Positions 28,032-38,136 of a stretch of DNA of 64,000 nt are shown in pieces (the first letter of the stretch is position 1; each line of letters begins with the position of its first letter). The notes beneath the pieces were generated by a model, which was not told the origin of the DNA, made no database searches, and saw nothing but the letters and a program-made list of their open reading frames with translations. Both the position numbers and the translations under genes were made by a program. This DNA comes from Lacibacter sp. H407. GTDB taxonomy: Bacteria > Bacteroidota > Bacteroidia > Chitinophagales > Chitinophagaceae. The DNA is taken from NCBI RefSeq assembly GCF_037892605.1, contig NZ_JBBKTU010000003.1, positions 1 to 64,000 on the forward strand, given 5' to 3'.

Positions 28032-28259
28032 GGTATTTGGAGGGAAGTACAGGGGAAGAAGTAGGAAGTAAGAGGTAAGAAGTACGAAACCAGCGGCATC
28101 CCACTCTCGACTCACCACTGACGACTAATGATTACCCACTCGCCCACTCCTTTCTTTACCATTTCTTTTACAATAACTACTTTTACTACTCGTTTATATT
28201 TCTACTTTAACCACATAGCTGTTCCCGCTTTAACCAAGCTTAACAATTAAATCATTTTT

Positions 28260-29456
28260 ATGAGTCAACCGACTACGCCCATGTACGCAGGGGAAGCGTA
28301 TGCTCCTACACAAACCGATGAATTGCTATGGTGGCTGGCGACAGCTGAAAAAGAACTGATCAAAGATTGTGTGGTTGACCGGAACCGTTACAGGATCGTT
28401 GGCATGAGTGTACTCGCCACCTGGATCTTTGCCACACTTGCCTGGACCTATTTTTTCTCAACCGTTATTGACAATGTATTTCTCTATGTTGGCAGCGGTG
28501 TGTTCATGGGCTTTGTAATCCTCAGCATCGACCGGGCATTGATCAAAGGCATCAATCAATTCAACAAACGAAAATTCACTCCACTCCTGTTTCGTGGAAT
28601 ACTGGCACTCACCATCGGTACATTTATGGCACAGCCTGCTATTCTTTTTATGTTTGATAAAGAAATCAACATGCAGGTGTCGCTGGATAATGAAAAACGA
28701 AAACTCACCAAACGTACCGAACTTGATCTGTTATATAAAAACAGGAAAGATGAATTGCTGAAAGAAAAAACAGGATTACAAAAAGAGCTTGATGTAAAAT
28801 ATGCCGATGTAAACTCGGCACGTGAAAAATTTATTGCTGAAACCGATGGCAGTGGTGGCAGCGGTAAAGTAGGTATTCAGGATATTGCCCTTGCCAAACG
28901 TAATGAATACCAAAAGCTGGATGCCGAATACAAAGTATTGCAAACGCAACAACAACAACGCATCGCTGCCATTGATGAAGAGTTGAGCCAAATGGAAACA
29001 ACCATTAAAAAACAGGAAGCAGATTTTTTAAATTATCTCAACACGGGCTTTTTAACCCGTATTGAAGCGATGGATAATTTGTTGAAGGAGAATGGCGCCT
29101 TACAGTTTCGTTATTACCTCATTTTAATTATTCTGATGTTGATTGAATTGATGCCGGTGATTGCAAAAACATTATTGCCTGTGGGTGTGTACGATGAAAA
29201 AGTAAAACAGCGTGAAGCACTTGAAAAAATAATGACCGAAGAAAGTTCGGATTATGAAAAAGAGATGAAACGACTTTATAATAAATTATCGATGCAGCAG
29301 GATACAGAAACGATGGAAGAATTTTTCCGCATGCAGAAAGATGAACAACGGAACAAACTCAATCACTTTGGGAAAGATTGGAAAAGAAATGATGAAAATG
29401 TGCAGGGCTTTTGGGAAAAGATCAAGCAGCAAATGATTGGGAGACCGGAAAATTAA
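28260..29456 (+). CDS. DUF4407-family membrane protein with coiled coil
   Basis: 398 residues. Three membrane helices (about 46-66, 70-92, 110-130) are followed by a long charged coiled coil (about 140-275, many Lys/Glu/Gln heptads), a fourth helix (YYLILIILMLIELMPVIAKTLL, about 283-304) and a second charged cytoplasmic coil. The motif SIDRALIKGIN after the second helix is characteristic of DUF4407 (family recognised by pattern). The function is not known. Helix placement suggests the coiled coil projects outside the cytoplasm between helices 3 and 4. Monocistronic, with a strong terminator after it. Confidence 0.85.
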   Translation: MSQPTTPMYAGEAYAPTQTDELLWWLATAEKELIKDCVVDRNRYRIVGMSVLATWIFATLAWTYFFSTVIDNVFLYVGSGVFMGFVILSIDRALIKGINQFNKRKFTPLLFRGILALTIGTFMAQPAILFMFDKEINMQVSLDNEKRKLTKRTELDLLYKNRKDELLKEKTGLQKELDVKYADVNSAREKFIAETDGSGGSGKVGIQDIALAKRNEYQKLDAEYKVLQTQQQQRIAAIDEELSQMETTIKKQEADFLNYLNTGFLTRIEAMDNLLKENGALQFRYYLILIILMLIELMPVIAKTLLPVGVYDEKVKQREALEKIMTEESSDYEKEMKRLYNKLSMQQDTETMEEFFRMQKDEQRNKLNHFGKDWKRNDENVQGFWEKIKQQMIGRPEN

Positions 29457-29486
29457 TTGATAACCGATAGGTATTAGTCTATAAAT

Positions 29487-29517
29487 AAAAAGTGAAGAGT
29501 TAACCTCTTCACTTTTT
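29487..29517. terminator. Bidirectional terminator between DUF4407 gene and pyrG
   Basis: A 13-bp stem, AAAAAGTGAAGAG / CTCTTCACTTTTT, with a TTAAC loop. A/T flanks on both sides allow use by both convergent genes. Confidence 0.92.
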
Positions 29518-29546
29518 ATTTTTCAGCTTCAATTTTCGATTTCAAC

Positions 29547-31196
29547 TTAAATCATCTCACTTTCCAGCAACGGATTCTTGATCGACTGTTGCTTCTCCGA
29601 ATATTCTTTTGCCGCTTTGATAAAATGTACAAACAACGGTGCAGGATTTTCAACTGTACTTTTAAGTTCAGGATGATATTGCACACCAATAAAGAACGGA
29701 TGCTTGGGATTTTCCATGATCTCCACCAATCCTGTTTCAGGATTTTTTCCGCTGGGCACCATACCCGACTGTTCAAATGCTTCCAGATATTTGTTATTGA
29801 ATTCGTAACGATGGCGATGACGCTCATTGATCTGCGTTGCGCCATAGATCTGTTCTGCCAATGAACCGGGCTTTATATCGCAGGGATATGAACCGAGGCG
29901 CATGGTGCCACCTTTGCTGGTGATCTTTTTCTGTTCTTCCATAATGTCGATCACAGGATCAGGTGTTTCAGCATTCATTTCAAACGAATGCGCATCTTTC
30001 AATCCCAATACATTTCTTGCATATTCAACGCAAGCCATCTGCATACCCAAACAAATACCGAAAAAAGGCAAACCGTTCTCACGTGCATATTTAATGGCAG
30101 TGATCTTTCCTTCAATACCACGGTTACCAAAACCCGGTGCAACGAGTAAGCCATCCAATCCGGTTAGCTTCTCAGCAACATTCTGATCAGTAATAAATTC
30201 ACTATGCACATTCACTACATTCACTTTGCACTCATTCATTGCACCAGCATGAATAAAGCTTTCAAGGATCGATTTGTAGGCATCCTGCAGTTCAATATAT
30301 TTTCCGATCAAACCAATATTTACCTGGCTCTTGGGATATTTTAATTTATCGAGGAATTTTTTCCAATTCTCTAACTCCGGCTCAGGGAAAATGGTAACGC
30401 TGAGTTTTCGCAAACAAATCACATCCAGTTTTTCCTTCAACATAAACAACGGCACTTCATAAATGGTAGATGCATCCATTGCTTCAATCACCGCTTCAGG
30501 TTTCACATTACAGAACAATGCAATTTTGCGACGGATCTCCGTACTTAACGAACGTTCTGTTCTGCACACGATAATATCTGGATGCACACCTTCCTGACTC
30601 AGCAAACGAACGCTGTGCTGCGTTGGTTTGGTCTTTAATTCTTTGGCCGCTTTTAAATAAGGAATTAATGTAAGATGTACAACGAGGCAATCTTCCTCCG
30701 GCAGTTCCCATTGGATCTGACGAACAGCTTCCACGAACGGAAGAGATTCGATGTCACCTACTGTTCCACCAATTTCGGTGATCACAATATCATACTTGCC
30801 ATCTTTCCCTAACAGCAACATCCGGCGTTTGATCTCATCTGTAATATGCGGTACAACCTGTACCGTTTTACCCAAATAAGCGCCTTCCCGTTCTTTATTG
30901 ATGACGGTTTGATAAATGCGACCGGTAGTTACATTGTTTGCCTGTGTAGTGTGAATATTGAGGAAACGTTCGTAGTGGCCAAGATCCAGATCGGTTTCAG
31001 CACCATCCTCTGTTACAAAACACTCACCGTGTTCGTAAGGATTGAGGGTTCCGGGATCTACGTTGATATAAGGGTCGAATTTTTGGATGGTTACTTTAAA
31101 CCCACGGGCCTGTAACAGTTTTGCCAGCGATGCCGCAATGATCCCTTTACCCAATGAAGATGTAACGCCACCGGTTACAAAAATGTACTTGGCCAT
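29547..31196 (-). CDS. pyrG: CTP synthase
   Basis: 549 residues, standard length. The N-terminal amidoligase domain has VTGGVTSSLGKGIIAASLAK and the UTP/Mg site (FDPYINVDPGTLNPYEHGE, ITEIGGTVGDIESLPF). The C-terminal class I glutamine amidotransferase domain has the nucleophile Cys in FFGICLGMQMA and the His/Glu pair in VQYHPELKS. It makes CTP from UTP, ATP and glutamine. The start at 31196 (MAKYIFVTGGV) is the family start. No clean -7 element was found upstream. Confidence 0.98.
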   Translation of the reverse strand: MAKYIFVTGGVTSSLGKGIIAASLAKLLQARGFKVTIQKFDPYINVDPGTLNPYEHGECFVTEDGAETDLDLGHYERFLNIHTTQANNVTTGRIYQTVINKEREGAYLGKTVQVVPHITDEIKRRMLLLGKDGKYDIVITEIGGTVGDIESLPFVEAVRQIQWELPEEDCLVVHLTLIPYLKAAKELKTKPTQHSVRLLSQEGVHPDIIVCRTERSLSTEIRRKIALFCNVKPEAVIEAMDASTIYEVPLFMLKEKLDVICLRKLSVTIFPEPELENWKKFLDKLKYPKSQVNIGLIGKYIELQDAYKSILESFIHAGAMNECKVNVVNVHSEFITDQNVAEKLTGLDGLLVAPGFGNRGIEGKITAIKYARENGLPFFGICLGMQMACVEYARNVLGLKDAHSFEMNAETPDPVIDIMEEQKKITSKGGTMRLGSYPCDIKPGSLAEQIYGATQINERHRHRYEFNNKYLEAFEQSGMVPSGKNPETGLVEIMENPKHPFFIGVQYHPELKSTVENPAPLFVHFIKAAKEYSEKQQSIKNPLLESEMI

Positions 31197-31424
31197 AAAA
31201 AATAAATTTTCAAGTTTAACGGACCTGCCTTAATGTAAAATGGAAAAATTAACTAGTGGAGGTCATGCAAACCTACGAGGATTTTTTTAATTGAAAAAAT
31301 TGACTGGCCAAGTGTGGAAAATAAGAGGAAAGAAAACTGAACGAATTGGTTAGAAAAAGAACAAATTAATGAGCACATGACTCAACTATTTTCAAAATCA
31401 AAAAAGGAATACTTTATTTGTAAG

Positions 31425-32543
31425 ATGAAAAACAAGAGACTAATGCTTCACGTGACTTCGTTTATTAAAAGCCTTACTTTTTTAAGTTGCCTGTTTTTTA
31501 CAGGAACATCTCTGTATGCACAGAAAACGCAGTCAAACAAAATAGACCTTACACATTTTCAAAAAAAAGAGCTTGAAATTGCCATACCTGAAACTACTAT
31601 TGAGCTACCCTACAAAGCTATTCATGTAACAGATAAACGGGCTGACACTTCTTTTATAGGTTTTTATGCTTTCAACCAACCTAAGTCAAGAACGAAAAAC
31701 TACCTGGTATTAAAAAATGGTCATACAAAAAGTTTTACTCATTTTTTCACATCAGCTTCCAAATTAGATCCCACAGCCAAAACAGAGTTGCTGATTGTGA
31801 TCCGTAAATTCTGGTTAAGTAAAGAAATCGAACACAAGGCAATCAATGAAACTACAAAAAAAGAGGAACCGCCTTTTGTTCCCGGCATTATCACTCGTTT
31901 TGAGTTTTATGCAAAAAATGAAACGATGTATGTGCCGTTACTTCGTTTCGATAGTACGTTTAAATGGTTAAACAGTCAAAAACAAGATGAAGACTTATTT
32001 ATTACTTCGGCATTAGCTACCGCTTTACAGAAACTTGCAGAAATTGATCCTGAAATTAAATTGTCCTCAGGAATAAAAAAAACGTTTGATGAAATAGAAT
32101 TATTCTCTAAAATCAATATCCCGGTTCTTTCAGCAAAGACCCTTAAAAAAGGAATTTATTCTTCGTATGATGAATTCAGAAATAACAACCCTTCCATTCC
32201 TGATTTTGAAATCAGAAAAGACAGTAAAAGCAGTTTACTTATTGCCAAAGATGCAAACGGGCAGGAATATCCGGCACGAAAAATATGGGGATTTTGTGAT
32301 GGAGAAAAAGTATTCATCAAATCAATTGATAATTTTTTTGAACTGCATTTTCTCAATGGGACGATTTACAGCAGAGCATCTAAGCAGATCATCCGCTCTT
32401 CAGGGAAAGATTCAAAAATTCTTTCCTATTTAATTCTTCCATTACCCATTGCAGACGGTTTAGATAAAAGTGGCGCCTTTGAACAGTATGGTATCAACAT
32501 TAATTATTATCAACTGGATACTGATAATGGCCGTTTGTATTAG
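31425..32543 (+). CDS. Exported protein of unknown function
   Basis: 372 residues from ATG 31425, which opens a signal peptide (SLTFLSCLFFTGTSLYAQ); the frame runs 16 residues further upstream without signal-like character. The mature part is mixed alpha/beta with no membrane segments and no Cys-rich or sorting domain. It contains a segment IIRKFWLSKEIEH and a C-terminal block (PARKIWGFCDGEKVFIKSID) followed by FFELHFLNGTIYSR. I do not recognise the family. Related-looking proteins in Bacteroidota are periplasmic and uncharacterised (from general knowledge only). Only 4 bases separate its stop from that of proC on the other strand. Confidence 0.75.
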   Translation: MKNKRLMLHVTSFIKSLTFLSCLFFTGTSLYAQKTQSNKIDLTHFQKKELEIAIPETTIELPYKAIHVTDKRADTSFIGFYAFNQPKSRTKNYLVLKNGHTKSFTHFFTSASKLDPTAKTELLIVIRKFWLSKEIEHKAINETTKKEEPPFVPGIITRFEFYAKNETMYVPLLRFDSTFKWLNSQKQDEDLFITSALATALQKLAEIDPEIKLSSGIKKTFDEIELFSKINIPVLSAKTLKKGIYSSYDEFRNNNPSIPDFEIRKDSKSSLLIAKDANGQEYPARKIWGFCDGEKVFIKSIDNFFELHFLNGTIYSRASKQIIRSSGKDSKILSYLILPLPIADGLDKSGAFEQYGININYYQLDTDNGRLY

Positions 32544-32547
32544 GTTT

Positions 32548-33342
32548 TTATTTCCCAATCGTCTCGTAACTCGTCTTAATACCTTTAATAAGTGATGAGC
32601 TGAAACCACTATGCTCCATTTCATTCAACCCCGCAATGGTGCATCCACGTGGTGTGGTTACTTTATCGATCTCCGCCTCAGGATGTGATCCTTTTTGTAT
32701 CAGTAATTCAGCAGCACCATTTACGGTTTGTGCTGCAATGAGTGTAGCTGTTTTTGCATCGAACCCAATTTCAATACCACCTTGTATGCTTGCACGGATA
32801 TAACGTAATGCATATGCAATACCACATGCACCCAGTACTGTTGCAGCATCCATCAACTTTTCTTCTATTAACGCTACACGACCAAGTTGTGAAAACAGAT
32901 CGTGTACATAATCCAGTTGTTCCTGCACTGCATTTTTTGCGCTGATGCAGGTCATACTTTCCTGTATAGCAATCGCAGTGTTTGGCATAGCCCGCATAAT
33001 AGGCATCTCCTCTCCGATCCACTCCTGCATATCTTTTATGAGCACGCCGGTAACAACACTTACCACCACATGCCGTGCAGCACTCAGTTCGTCTTTCATA
33101 CCAAGTAAAACTTCTTTTATCTGGAACGGTTTTACTGCAAGGATCACCAGGTCGGCATAACGTACTGCTTCATTATTATCGTTGGTCACCAATACACCTT
33201 TGCGCTCAAGCTCTTCGAGTGTTTTAATATTTCGCTTGGTAACAATAATATGGCTGGGAATGCAGAAATTACTTTTGATCAATCCTTCTGCAATAGCAAC
33301 ACCGAGATTTCCGCCGCCAATGATGGCAATCTTCTTATTCAT
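32548..33342 (-). CDS. proC: Pyrroline-5-carboxylate reductase
   Basis: 264 residues from ATG 33342 (MNKKIAIIGGGNLGVAIAEGL), the family start; the frame extends 14 residues upstream. It has an N-terminal Rossmann domain with GGGNLG, then VILAVKPFQI, RAMPNTAIAI, and the C-terminal dimerisation helices with TPRGCTIAGL. It reduces pyrroline-5-carboxylate to proline with NAD(P)H. It lies just after the hldD terminator, so it probably has its own start of transcription, although no clean TAnnTTTG was seen. Confidence 0.96.
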   Translation of the reverse strand: MNKKIAIIGGGNLGVAIAEGLIKSNFCIPSHIIVTKRNIKTLEELERKGVLVTNDNNEAVRYADLVILAVKPFQIKEVLLGMKDELSAARHVVVSVVTGVLIKDMQEWIGEEMPIMRAMPNTAIAIQESMTCISAKNAVQEQLDYVHDLFSQLGRVALIEEKLMDAATVLGACGIAYALRYIRASIQGGIEIGFDAKTATLIAAQTVNGAAELLIQKGSHPEAEIDKVTTPRGCTIAGLNEMEHSGFSSSLIKGIKTSYETIGK

Positions 33343-33360
33343 AACTGAGATTTTTGATAA

Positions 33361-33398
33361 TAAAATGCCGCAGCGATTTTTCACTGCGGCATGCTTTT
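33361..33398 (-). terminator. Terminator of hldD
   Basis: A 9-bp stem, ATGCCGCAG (33365-33373) / CTGCGGCAT (33384-33392), with a T-rich tail in the minus direction. It ends the purL-hldD transcript ahead of proC. Confidence 0.85.
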
Positions 33399-33418
33399 TC
33401 GTTTATGAGCTAAAGTTA

Positions 33419-34399
33419 TTAATAATAACGATGCCCAACCAGATAATTTTTTACATAATCCGTTACTCCATCTTCCAATGAAGCGAACGATCGGTTGTAA
33501 CCCGCACTTTCCAATTTCTGCATATCCGCTTGTGTGAAGTATTGATATTTATCACGAATATCTTCCGGCATATCTATAAACTCAATTTTTGTTTCAAGAT
33601 CGAGCGCCTTGAATGTGGCTGCAACCAGATCATGAAAACTTCTGGCTTTGCCTGTTCCCAAGTTATAAATAGCGGAAGTTGGTTGATGTTCCATCAGCCA
33701 TGCAATGACATTCACCACATCTTTTACATACACAAAATCACGTAACTGCTCACCATCTTTAAATCCTTCTTTGTGCGAACGGAATAATTTCATCATTCCA
33801 TTTTGCTGAATTTGATTGAAGGCATGAAAGATCACACTGGCCATTCTGCCTTTGTGATATTCATTTGGACCATACACATTGAAAAACTTCAACCCGGCCC
33901 AGAAAGGCGGATGATCTACCTGATGCAGCACCCATTTATCAAATTCATTTTTGGAAATACCGTAAGGATTGAGGGGCTTTAATTGATGGCATAAGTCATG
34001 ATCATCTTTATAACCCAATTCTCCATCACCATAAGTAGCTGCAGACGATGCATAGATCAAGGGCACATTATTGAGTGTGCAGTAGTTCCATACAAGCTGC
34101 GAATATTCTACGTTGAGATGCTGATGGATAGCGTAATCAAATTCAGTTGTATCTGTTCTTGCACCAAGATGAATCACAAAATCGATCACTGGTTTTTCCT
34201 TGTACAACCAGGTAAATAATCCTTCACGCTCCACCTGCTTTATAAACTTCTTACCAAAAAAGTTCGGCTCTTTGGCTTCACGGTTAAATTCATCAACAAG
34301 AATAAGATTCGCAAACCCAAGCTCGTTCAAATATTCAACCATGCAACTGCCAATGAAACCTGCAGCACCTGTAACAATTATGGTAGCATCCTTGTTCAT
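33419..34399 (-). CDS. hldD: ADP-L-glycero-D-manno-heptose 6-epimerase
   Basis: 326 residues of the extended SDR type: the NAD(P) loop VTGAAGFIGS (9-18), ASSAATYGDGE, and the catalytic pair Tyr146/Lys150 in NPYGISKNEFD, followed by KFFNVYGPNEYHKGRMASV and the family-typical LRDFVYVKDVV. It converts ADP-D-glycero- to ADP-L-glycero-manno-heptose for the inner core of lipopolysaccharide. Its ATG overlaps the purL stop by one base (TAATG), an unusual pairing of purine and LPS synthesis that is probably fortuitous. Confidence 0.94.
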   Translation of the reverse strand: MNKDATIIVTGAAGFIGSCMVEYLNELGFANLILVDEFNREAKEPNFFGKKFIKQVEREGLFTWLYKEKPVIDFVIHLGARTDTTEFDYAIHQHLNVEYSQLVWNYCTLNNVPLIYASSAATYGDGELGYKDDHDLCHQLKPLNPYGISKNEFDKWVLHQVDHPPFWAGLKFFNVYGPNEYHKGRMASVIFHAFNQIQQNGMMKLFRSHKEGFKDGEQLRDFVYVKDVVNVIAWLMEHQPTSAIYNLGTGKARSFHDLVAATFKALDLETKIEFIDMPEDIRDKYQYFTQADMQKLESAGYNRSFASLEDGVTDYVKNYLVGHRYY

Positions 34400-36633
34400 T
34401 AAAGTGCAATCAATGCATGTTCACTTTCATGACCAGCCAATAAATTTTCAATCGCTGTATCATATTTCTCTTTCCAGCTTAACAGTGTTCCCCACTCCAT
34501 ACCATCTACTTCAATGCTTCCGTTGGTAACAACGCCTAATTCTGCATACGGATGAGTTCCAACTGCCTGTTTGAAAGCTGCGATCTGTTCTTCTTTCACG
34601 GTTACTACTACACGGCTTTGCCCCTCACCAAACCAATACGCATCTTTACGGATATTACTATCGTTGGCAACTACATCAAAGCCAAGATTATTATTGAACG
34701 ATGCTTCCAGCAATGTGGTAAACAATCCGCCTTCACTAACATCATGTGCAGAGGCAATTAATTTTTGTTTGATGAGTGAAGCAATTGTTTGTTGCAACAC
34801 AAATTCTTCTTCAATATCAAAGTGTGGTGCTGGACTATATTCAACTGCATGCAGTTTATGTAAGTATTCGCTTGAGTTAATATCATTTGTTGATCGACCG
34901 ATCAAGAAGATAGCATCGCCTTCTGCTTTAAAGTCAAGCGTCATTTTATCACTGATGTTTTCGAGCAATCCCACCATACCAATGGTTGGTGTTGGATACA
35001 CTGCTCCATCCGGACTTTGGTTATAGAAACTCACATTACCACCGGTAACAGGTGTATCAAATTTTTTGCAAGCTTCACCCATTCCTTTGATGGCATGTAC
35101 AAACTGATAATACACTTGCGGATCGTATGGATTACCAAAGTTTAAACAGTTGGTAACACCCAATGGCAAACCGCCACTGCAAACAATATTACGTGCAGCT
35201 TCACTTACAGCGATCATGGCACCTTTGTATGGATCAGCAAATACATACTTACTGTTACAATCGGTTGTTACTGCAAGACCTTTGGTTGTTCCCTTTACAT
35301 GCACTACTGCAGCATCTGTTGGTGCATTGGTACTTGAGTTACCGGTACCCACCATACTATCATATTGATGATATACTGTACGCTTACTTGCAATGTTTGG
35401 GATTTGTATGATCTGCTCAGCCACTGCTTTCAGATCATCCGGAACTTCAATACTGTTTGCATCGAACGCTTTTATTTTTTCGAAGTACGCAGGCTCAGTA
35501 TATTCTCTTGTGTATTGTGGAGCGCCACCGCCTAATACTAATTCGTATGCCGGCAACTCTGCTTCCAGTTCACCATGCATATAAAAACGTAACATGCCAT
35601 CGTCTGTTACTTCACCTATTTCAGAACAAGGAAGATCCCATTTTTCAAACACATCTAAAACAACTTGTTCTTTTCCTTTTTCCACCACCATCAACATACG
35701 CTCCTGACTTTCGCTCAACAGCAATTCCCATGTCTTCATGTTTTGTTGACGAGTAGGTACTTTATCCAGATCAATGCGCATGCCCACTTCACCTTTTGCA
35801 CTCATCTCAGCAGTAGAACAAATAATACCGGCTGCACCCATATCCTGCATACCAACCACAGCACCTGTTTGAATTACTTCCAAACAAGCTTCCAATAATT
35901 TCTTTTCCTGGAATGGATCACCCACTTGTACCGCTGGCAGATCTTCTGCACTATCTGCCGTAATATCAGCACTTGCAAAACTTGCACCTCCAATACCATC
36001 TTTGCCGGTAGCACTACCTACAAAGAACACGGGATTACCTAAGCCGAGTGCAGTTGCAGAAACTGTTTCACCTGCTTTTACAATTCCTACACTCATGGCA
36101 TTTACGAGTGGGTTTGTATGATAACAATCTTCAAAATAAATTTCGCCGCCAACTGTTGGCACACCAAAACAGTTACCGTAATGGCCAATGCCATGTACAA
36201 CCCCGCCTAACAGGTGTTGTGTTTTAGCTTCTTTCAGGTTACCGAAACGAAGTGAGTTCAATGCAGCGATCGGTCTCGCCCCCATGGTGAAAATATCACG
36301 ATGAATACCCCCAACACCTGTTGCAGCGCCTTGAAATGGTTCAATAGCCGAAGGGTGATTATGACTTTCAATTTTAAATACCACACCAAGGTTATCGCCG
36401 ATATCCATCAACCCGGCGTTCTCCTCTCCTGCTTTTACAAGCATACGTCCACCTTCACGTGGCAATGTTTTCAACCACTTGATCGAGTTCTTGTAACTAC
36501 AATGCTCGCTCCACATACCACTAAAGGCGCAGAGTTCATTGAAGTTGGGTGTACGACCAAGTTTTTGCTTAATTAATTCGAATTCTTCTTCGGTTAAACG
36601 AAGCTGCTGTGCGGTTTTTGCTGTTATTTCCAT
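34399..36633 (-). CDS. purL: Phosphoribosylformylglycinamidine synthase, short PurL type
   Basis: 744 residues from ATG 36633 (MEITAKTAQQLRLTEEEF); the longer frame runs across the promoter. The size and the start of the catalytic part (GMWSEHCSYKNS) show the short PurL that works with separate PurQ and PurS subunits, neither of which is here. Two repeated AIR-synthase-like halves are visible, the first with ESHNHPSAIEPFQGAATGVGG and a later one with NCLNFGNPYDP and VTGGNVSFYN. It converts FGAR to FGAM in purine synthesis. Confidence 0.97.
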   Translation of the reverse strand: MEITAKTAQQLRLTEEEFELIKQKLGRTPNFNELCAFSGMWSEHCSYKNSIKWLKTLPREGGRMLVKAGEENAGLMDIGDNLGVVFKIESHNHPSAIEPFQGAATGVGGIHRDIFTMGARPIAALNSLRFGNLKEAKTQHLLGGVVHGIGHYGNCFGVPTVGGEIYFEDCYHTNPLVNAMSVGIVKAGETVSATALGLGNPVFFVGSATGKDGIGGASFASADITADSAEDLPAVQVGDPFQEKKLLEACLEVIQTGAVVGMQDMGAAGIICSTAEMSAKGEVGMRIDLDKVPTRQQNMKTWELLLSESQERMLMVVEKGKEQVVLDVFEKWDLPCSEIGEVTDDGMLRFYMHGELEAELPAYELVLGGGAPQYTREYTEPAYFEKIKAFDANSIEVPDDLKAVAEQIIQIPNIASKRTVYHQYDSMVGTGNSSTNAPTDAAVVHVKGTTKGLAVTTDCNSKYVFADPYKGAMIAVSEAARNIVCSGGLPLGVTNCLNFGNPYDPQVYYQFVHAIKGMGEACKKFDTPVTGGNVSFYNQSPDGAVYPTPTIGMVGLLENISDKMTLDFKAEGDAIFLIGRSTNDINSSEYLHKLHAVEYSPAPHFDIEEEFVLQQTIASLIKQKLIASAHDVSEGGLFTTLLEASFNNNLGFDVVANDSNIRKDAYWFGEGQSRVVVTVKEEQIAAFKQAVGTHPYAELGVVTNGSIEVDGMEWGTLLSWKEKYDTAIENLLAGHESEHALIAL

Positions 36634-36649
36634 GATGTGTAAGAAAGCG

Positions 36650-36657
36650 CAAAAGTA
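36650..36657 (-). promoter_or_regulatory. Putative -7 promoter element (TACTTTTG) of purL-hldD
   Basis: An exact TAnnTTTG match on the minus strand, 17 bases before ATG 36633. It excludes the longer purL frame that starts at 36672. Confidence 0.7.
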
Positions 36658-36718
36658 CAAATGCAGGGGCAATGGTTTGAATGTATGAAAAGAAATATTT
36701 TAATTTGCTGATTATTCC

Positions 36719-37969
36719 ATGACTTACTTCCTGTTTGCTACATACCTCGTTTTCTTTTGCTGGCTCATTACCAAGATAAAATTTATTCAACAAACAGGTT
36801 TAAATAATCAATGGCTGATCGGGTTATTTGTGCTGAAAGTGGCTGCCGGCGTTATATACGGCTATTATTACAGTACGATTCCCAATTTTGAAGCATCATC
36901 TGACAGCTGGAAATTCTTTTTTGATGCAAAGAGCGATACCCAGCTGCTTTATCAAAACCCCGTTCGGTACTTCGCCAGCATTTTAGATAATCCATACGAC
37001 AGGGAGTACCGCCACCTGTTTTCCAGCGTTAATTCATACTGGAACGATCTGAAGCATATTTATATGGTAAAGATCGTTTCGCTGTTCAATGTGCTGAGCG
37101 GGTCAAGGTATTATGTGAACGTGATCTTTTTTTCGTTTGTTACTTTCTTCGGCCCCATTGCATTTATAAGAGTAATGAATGATGTGTTTCCTGAAAAGAA
37201 ACTACTGATCACCTGCAGCACTTTTTTGCTCCCCTCCTTTTTATTCTGGTCGTCAGGTATTCATAAAGATGGGATCGTGTTCTTGCTGATGTCGCTGCTG
37301 GTTTACATTATGTATTTTGCCTTGAAGAAAAAGAAGCTGGGGTTACGTTCTGTTCTGTTGATCGGCCTTTGTTTGCTGGCTATTTTTCCGGTTCGTAATC
37401 ATGTTGTATTGGCATGTATTCCGGGTTTATTTGCGTGGTGGCTGGCCGAAAAATATTTCAAGCGAAAATGGATTGCGTTTGTGCTGGTAACGATAATTGG
37501 TACTTCAGCATTTTTTGGTGCAAAGTTCATACATCCCAAGCTAGACTTACCTATTTCAATTGTATTACGGAACAAAGATTTCAGCAAATTAGGCGGCAAC
37601 TCTTTTTTACCACAACGGAAACTGGAACCCACTTTTATTGGCTTTCTGCAAAATGCACCTCAAGCATTGAATCATGCATTAGTGCGGCCATACGTTACCG
37701 AATTTCTTTCACCATTATATCTTGTGAGTGCATTGGAAATTTTATGCATCTGGTTGCTGGTATCCATTTGGTTCTTCCGATTTACAGATAACCCATACAA
37801 GCATTCTGTTGTGCAATTTCTGTTTCTGGTGTCGATGGTATTGCTGTTACTGACCGGTTACATTGTGCCACAGCTGGGAGCTATTGTGCGTTACCGTGCT
37901 ATTTTCTTTCCCTTTATTCTTGTACCAATTATTGCAACCATTGACTGGAAGAAAAACAAATTAGAATAA
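36719..37969 (+). CDS. Polytopic membrane protein, possibly of the GT-C or polysaccharide polymerase type
   Basis: 416 residues with about nine to ten hydrophobic helices, starting with a membrane helix at residue 2 (YFLFATYLVFFCWLI). A long extracytoplasmic loop follows the second helix (about 50-110, rich in Tyr/Asp/Trp). The motif LFWSSGIHKDGI before the next helix group is seen, to my memory, in uncharacterised membrane proteins from Bacteroidota surface polysaccharide loci. A role in glycan polymerisation or transfer is only inferred; there are no glycan genes beside it except hldD. It stands alone, divergent from purL. Confidence 0.8.
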   Translation: MTYFLFATYLVFFCWLITKIKFIQQTGLNNQWLIGLFVLKVAAGVIYGYYYSTIPNFEASSDSWKFFFDAKSDTQLLYQNPVRYFASILDNPYDREYRHLFSSVNSYWNDLKHIYMVKIVSLFNVLSGSRYYVNVIFFSFVTFFGPIAFIRVMNDVFPEKKLLITCSTFLLPSFLFWSSGIHKDGIVFLLMSLLVYIMYFALKKKKLGLRSVLLIGLCLLAIFPVRNHVVLACIPGLFAWWLAEKYFKRKWIAFVLVTIIGTSAFFGAKFIHPKLDLPISIVLRNKDFSKLGGNSFLPQRKLEPTFIGFLQNAPQALNHALVRPYVTEFLSPLYLVSALEILCIWLLVSIWFFRFTDNPYKHSVVQFLFLVSMVLLLLTGYIVPQLGAIVRYRAIFFPFILVPIIATIDWKKNKLE

Positions 37970-38136
37970 ATTACATGTTTATATTTTTTCGCTAACACTT
38001 GTTTGATTTAAACGATTTAGTCAAAAATTTTCCACAATTTTTCAATCCGCAATCGATTTCGCAGCATTTTTTCGAAAACTAACAAGTAATATGGTGTTTT
38101 TTACGTTGTTTTGCGTTTGAAAAAAACTTACGCCAC

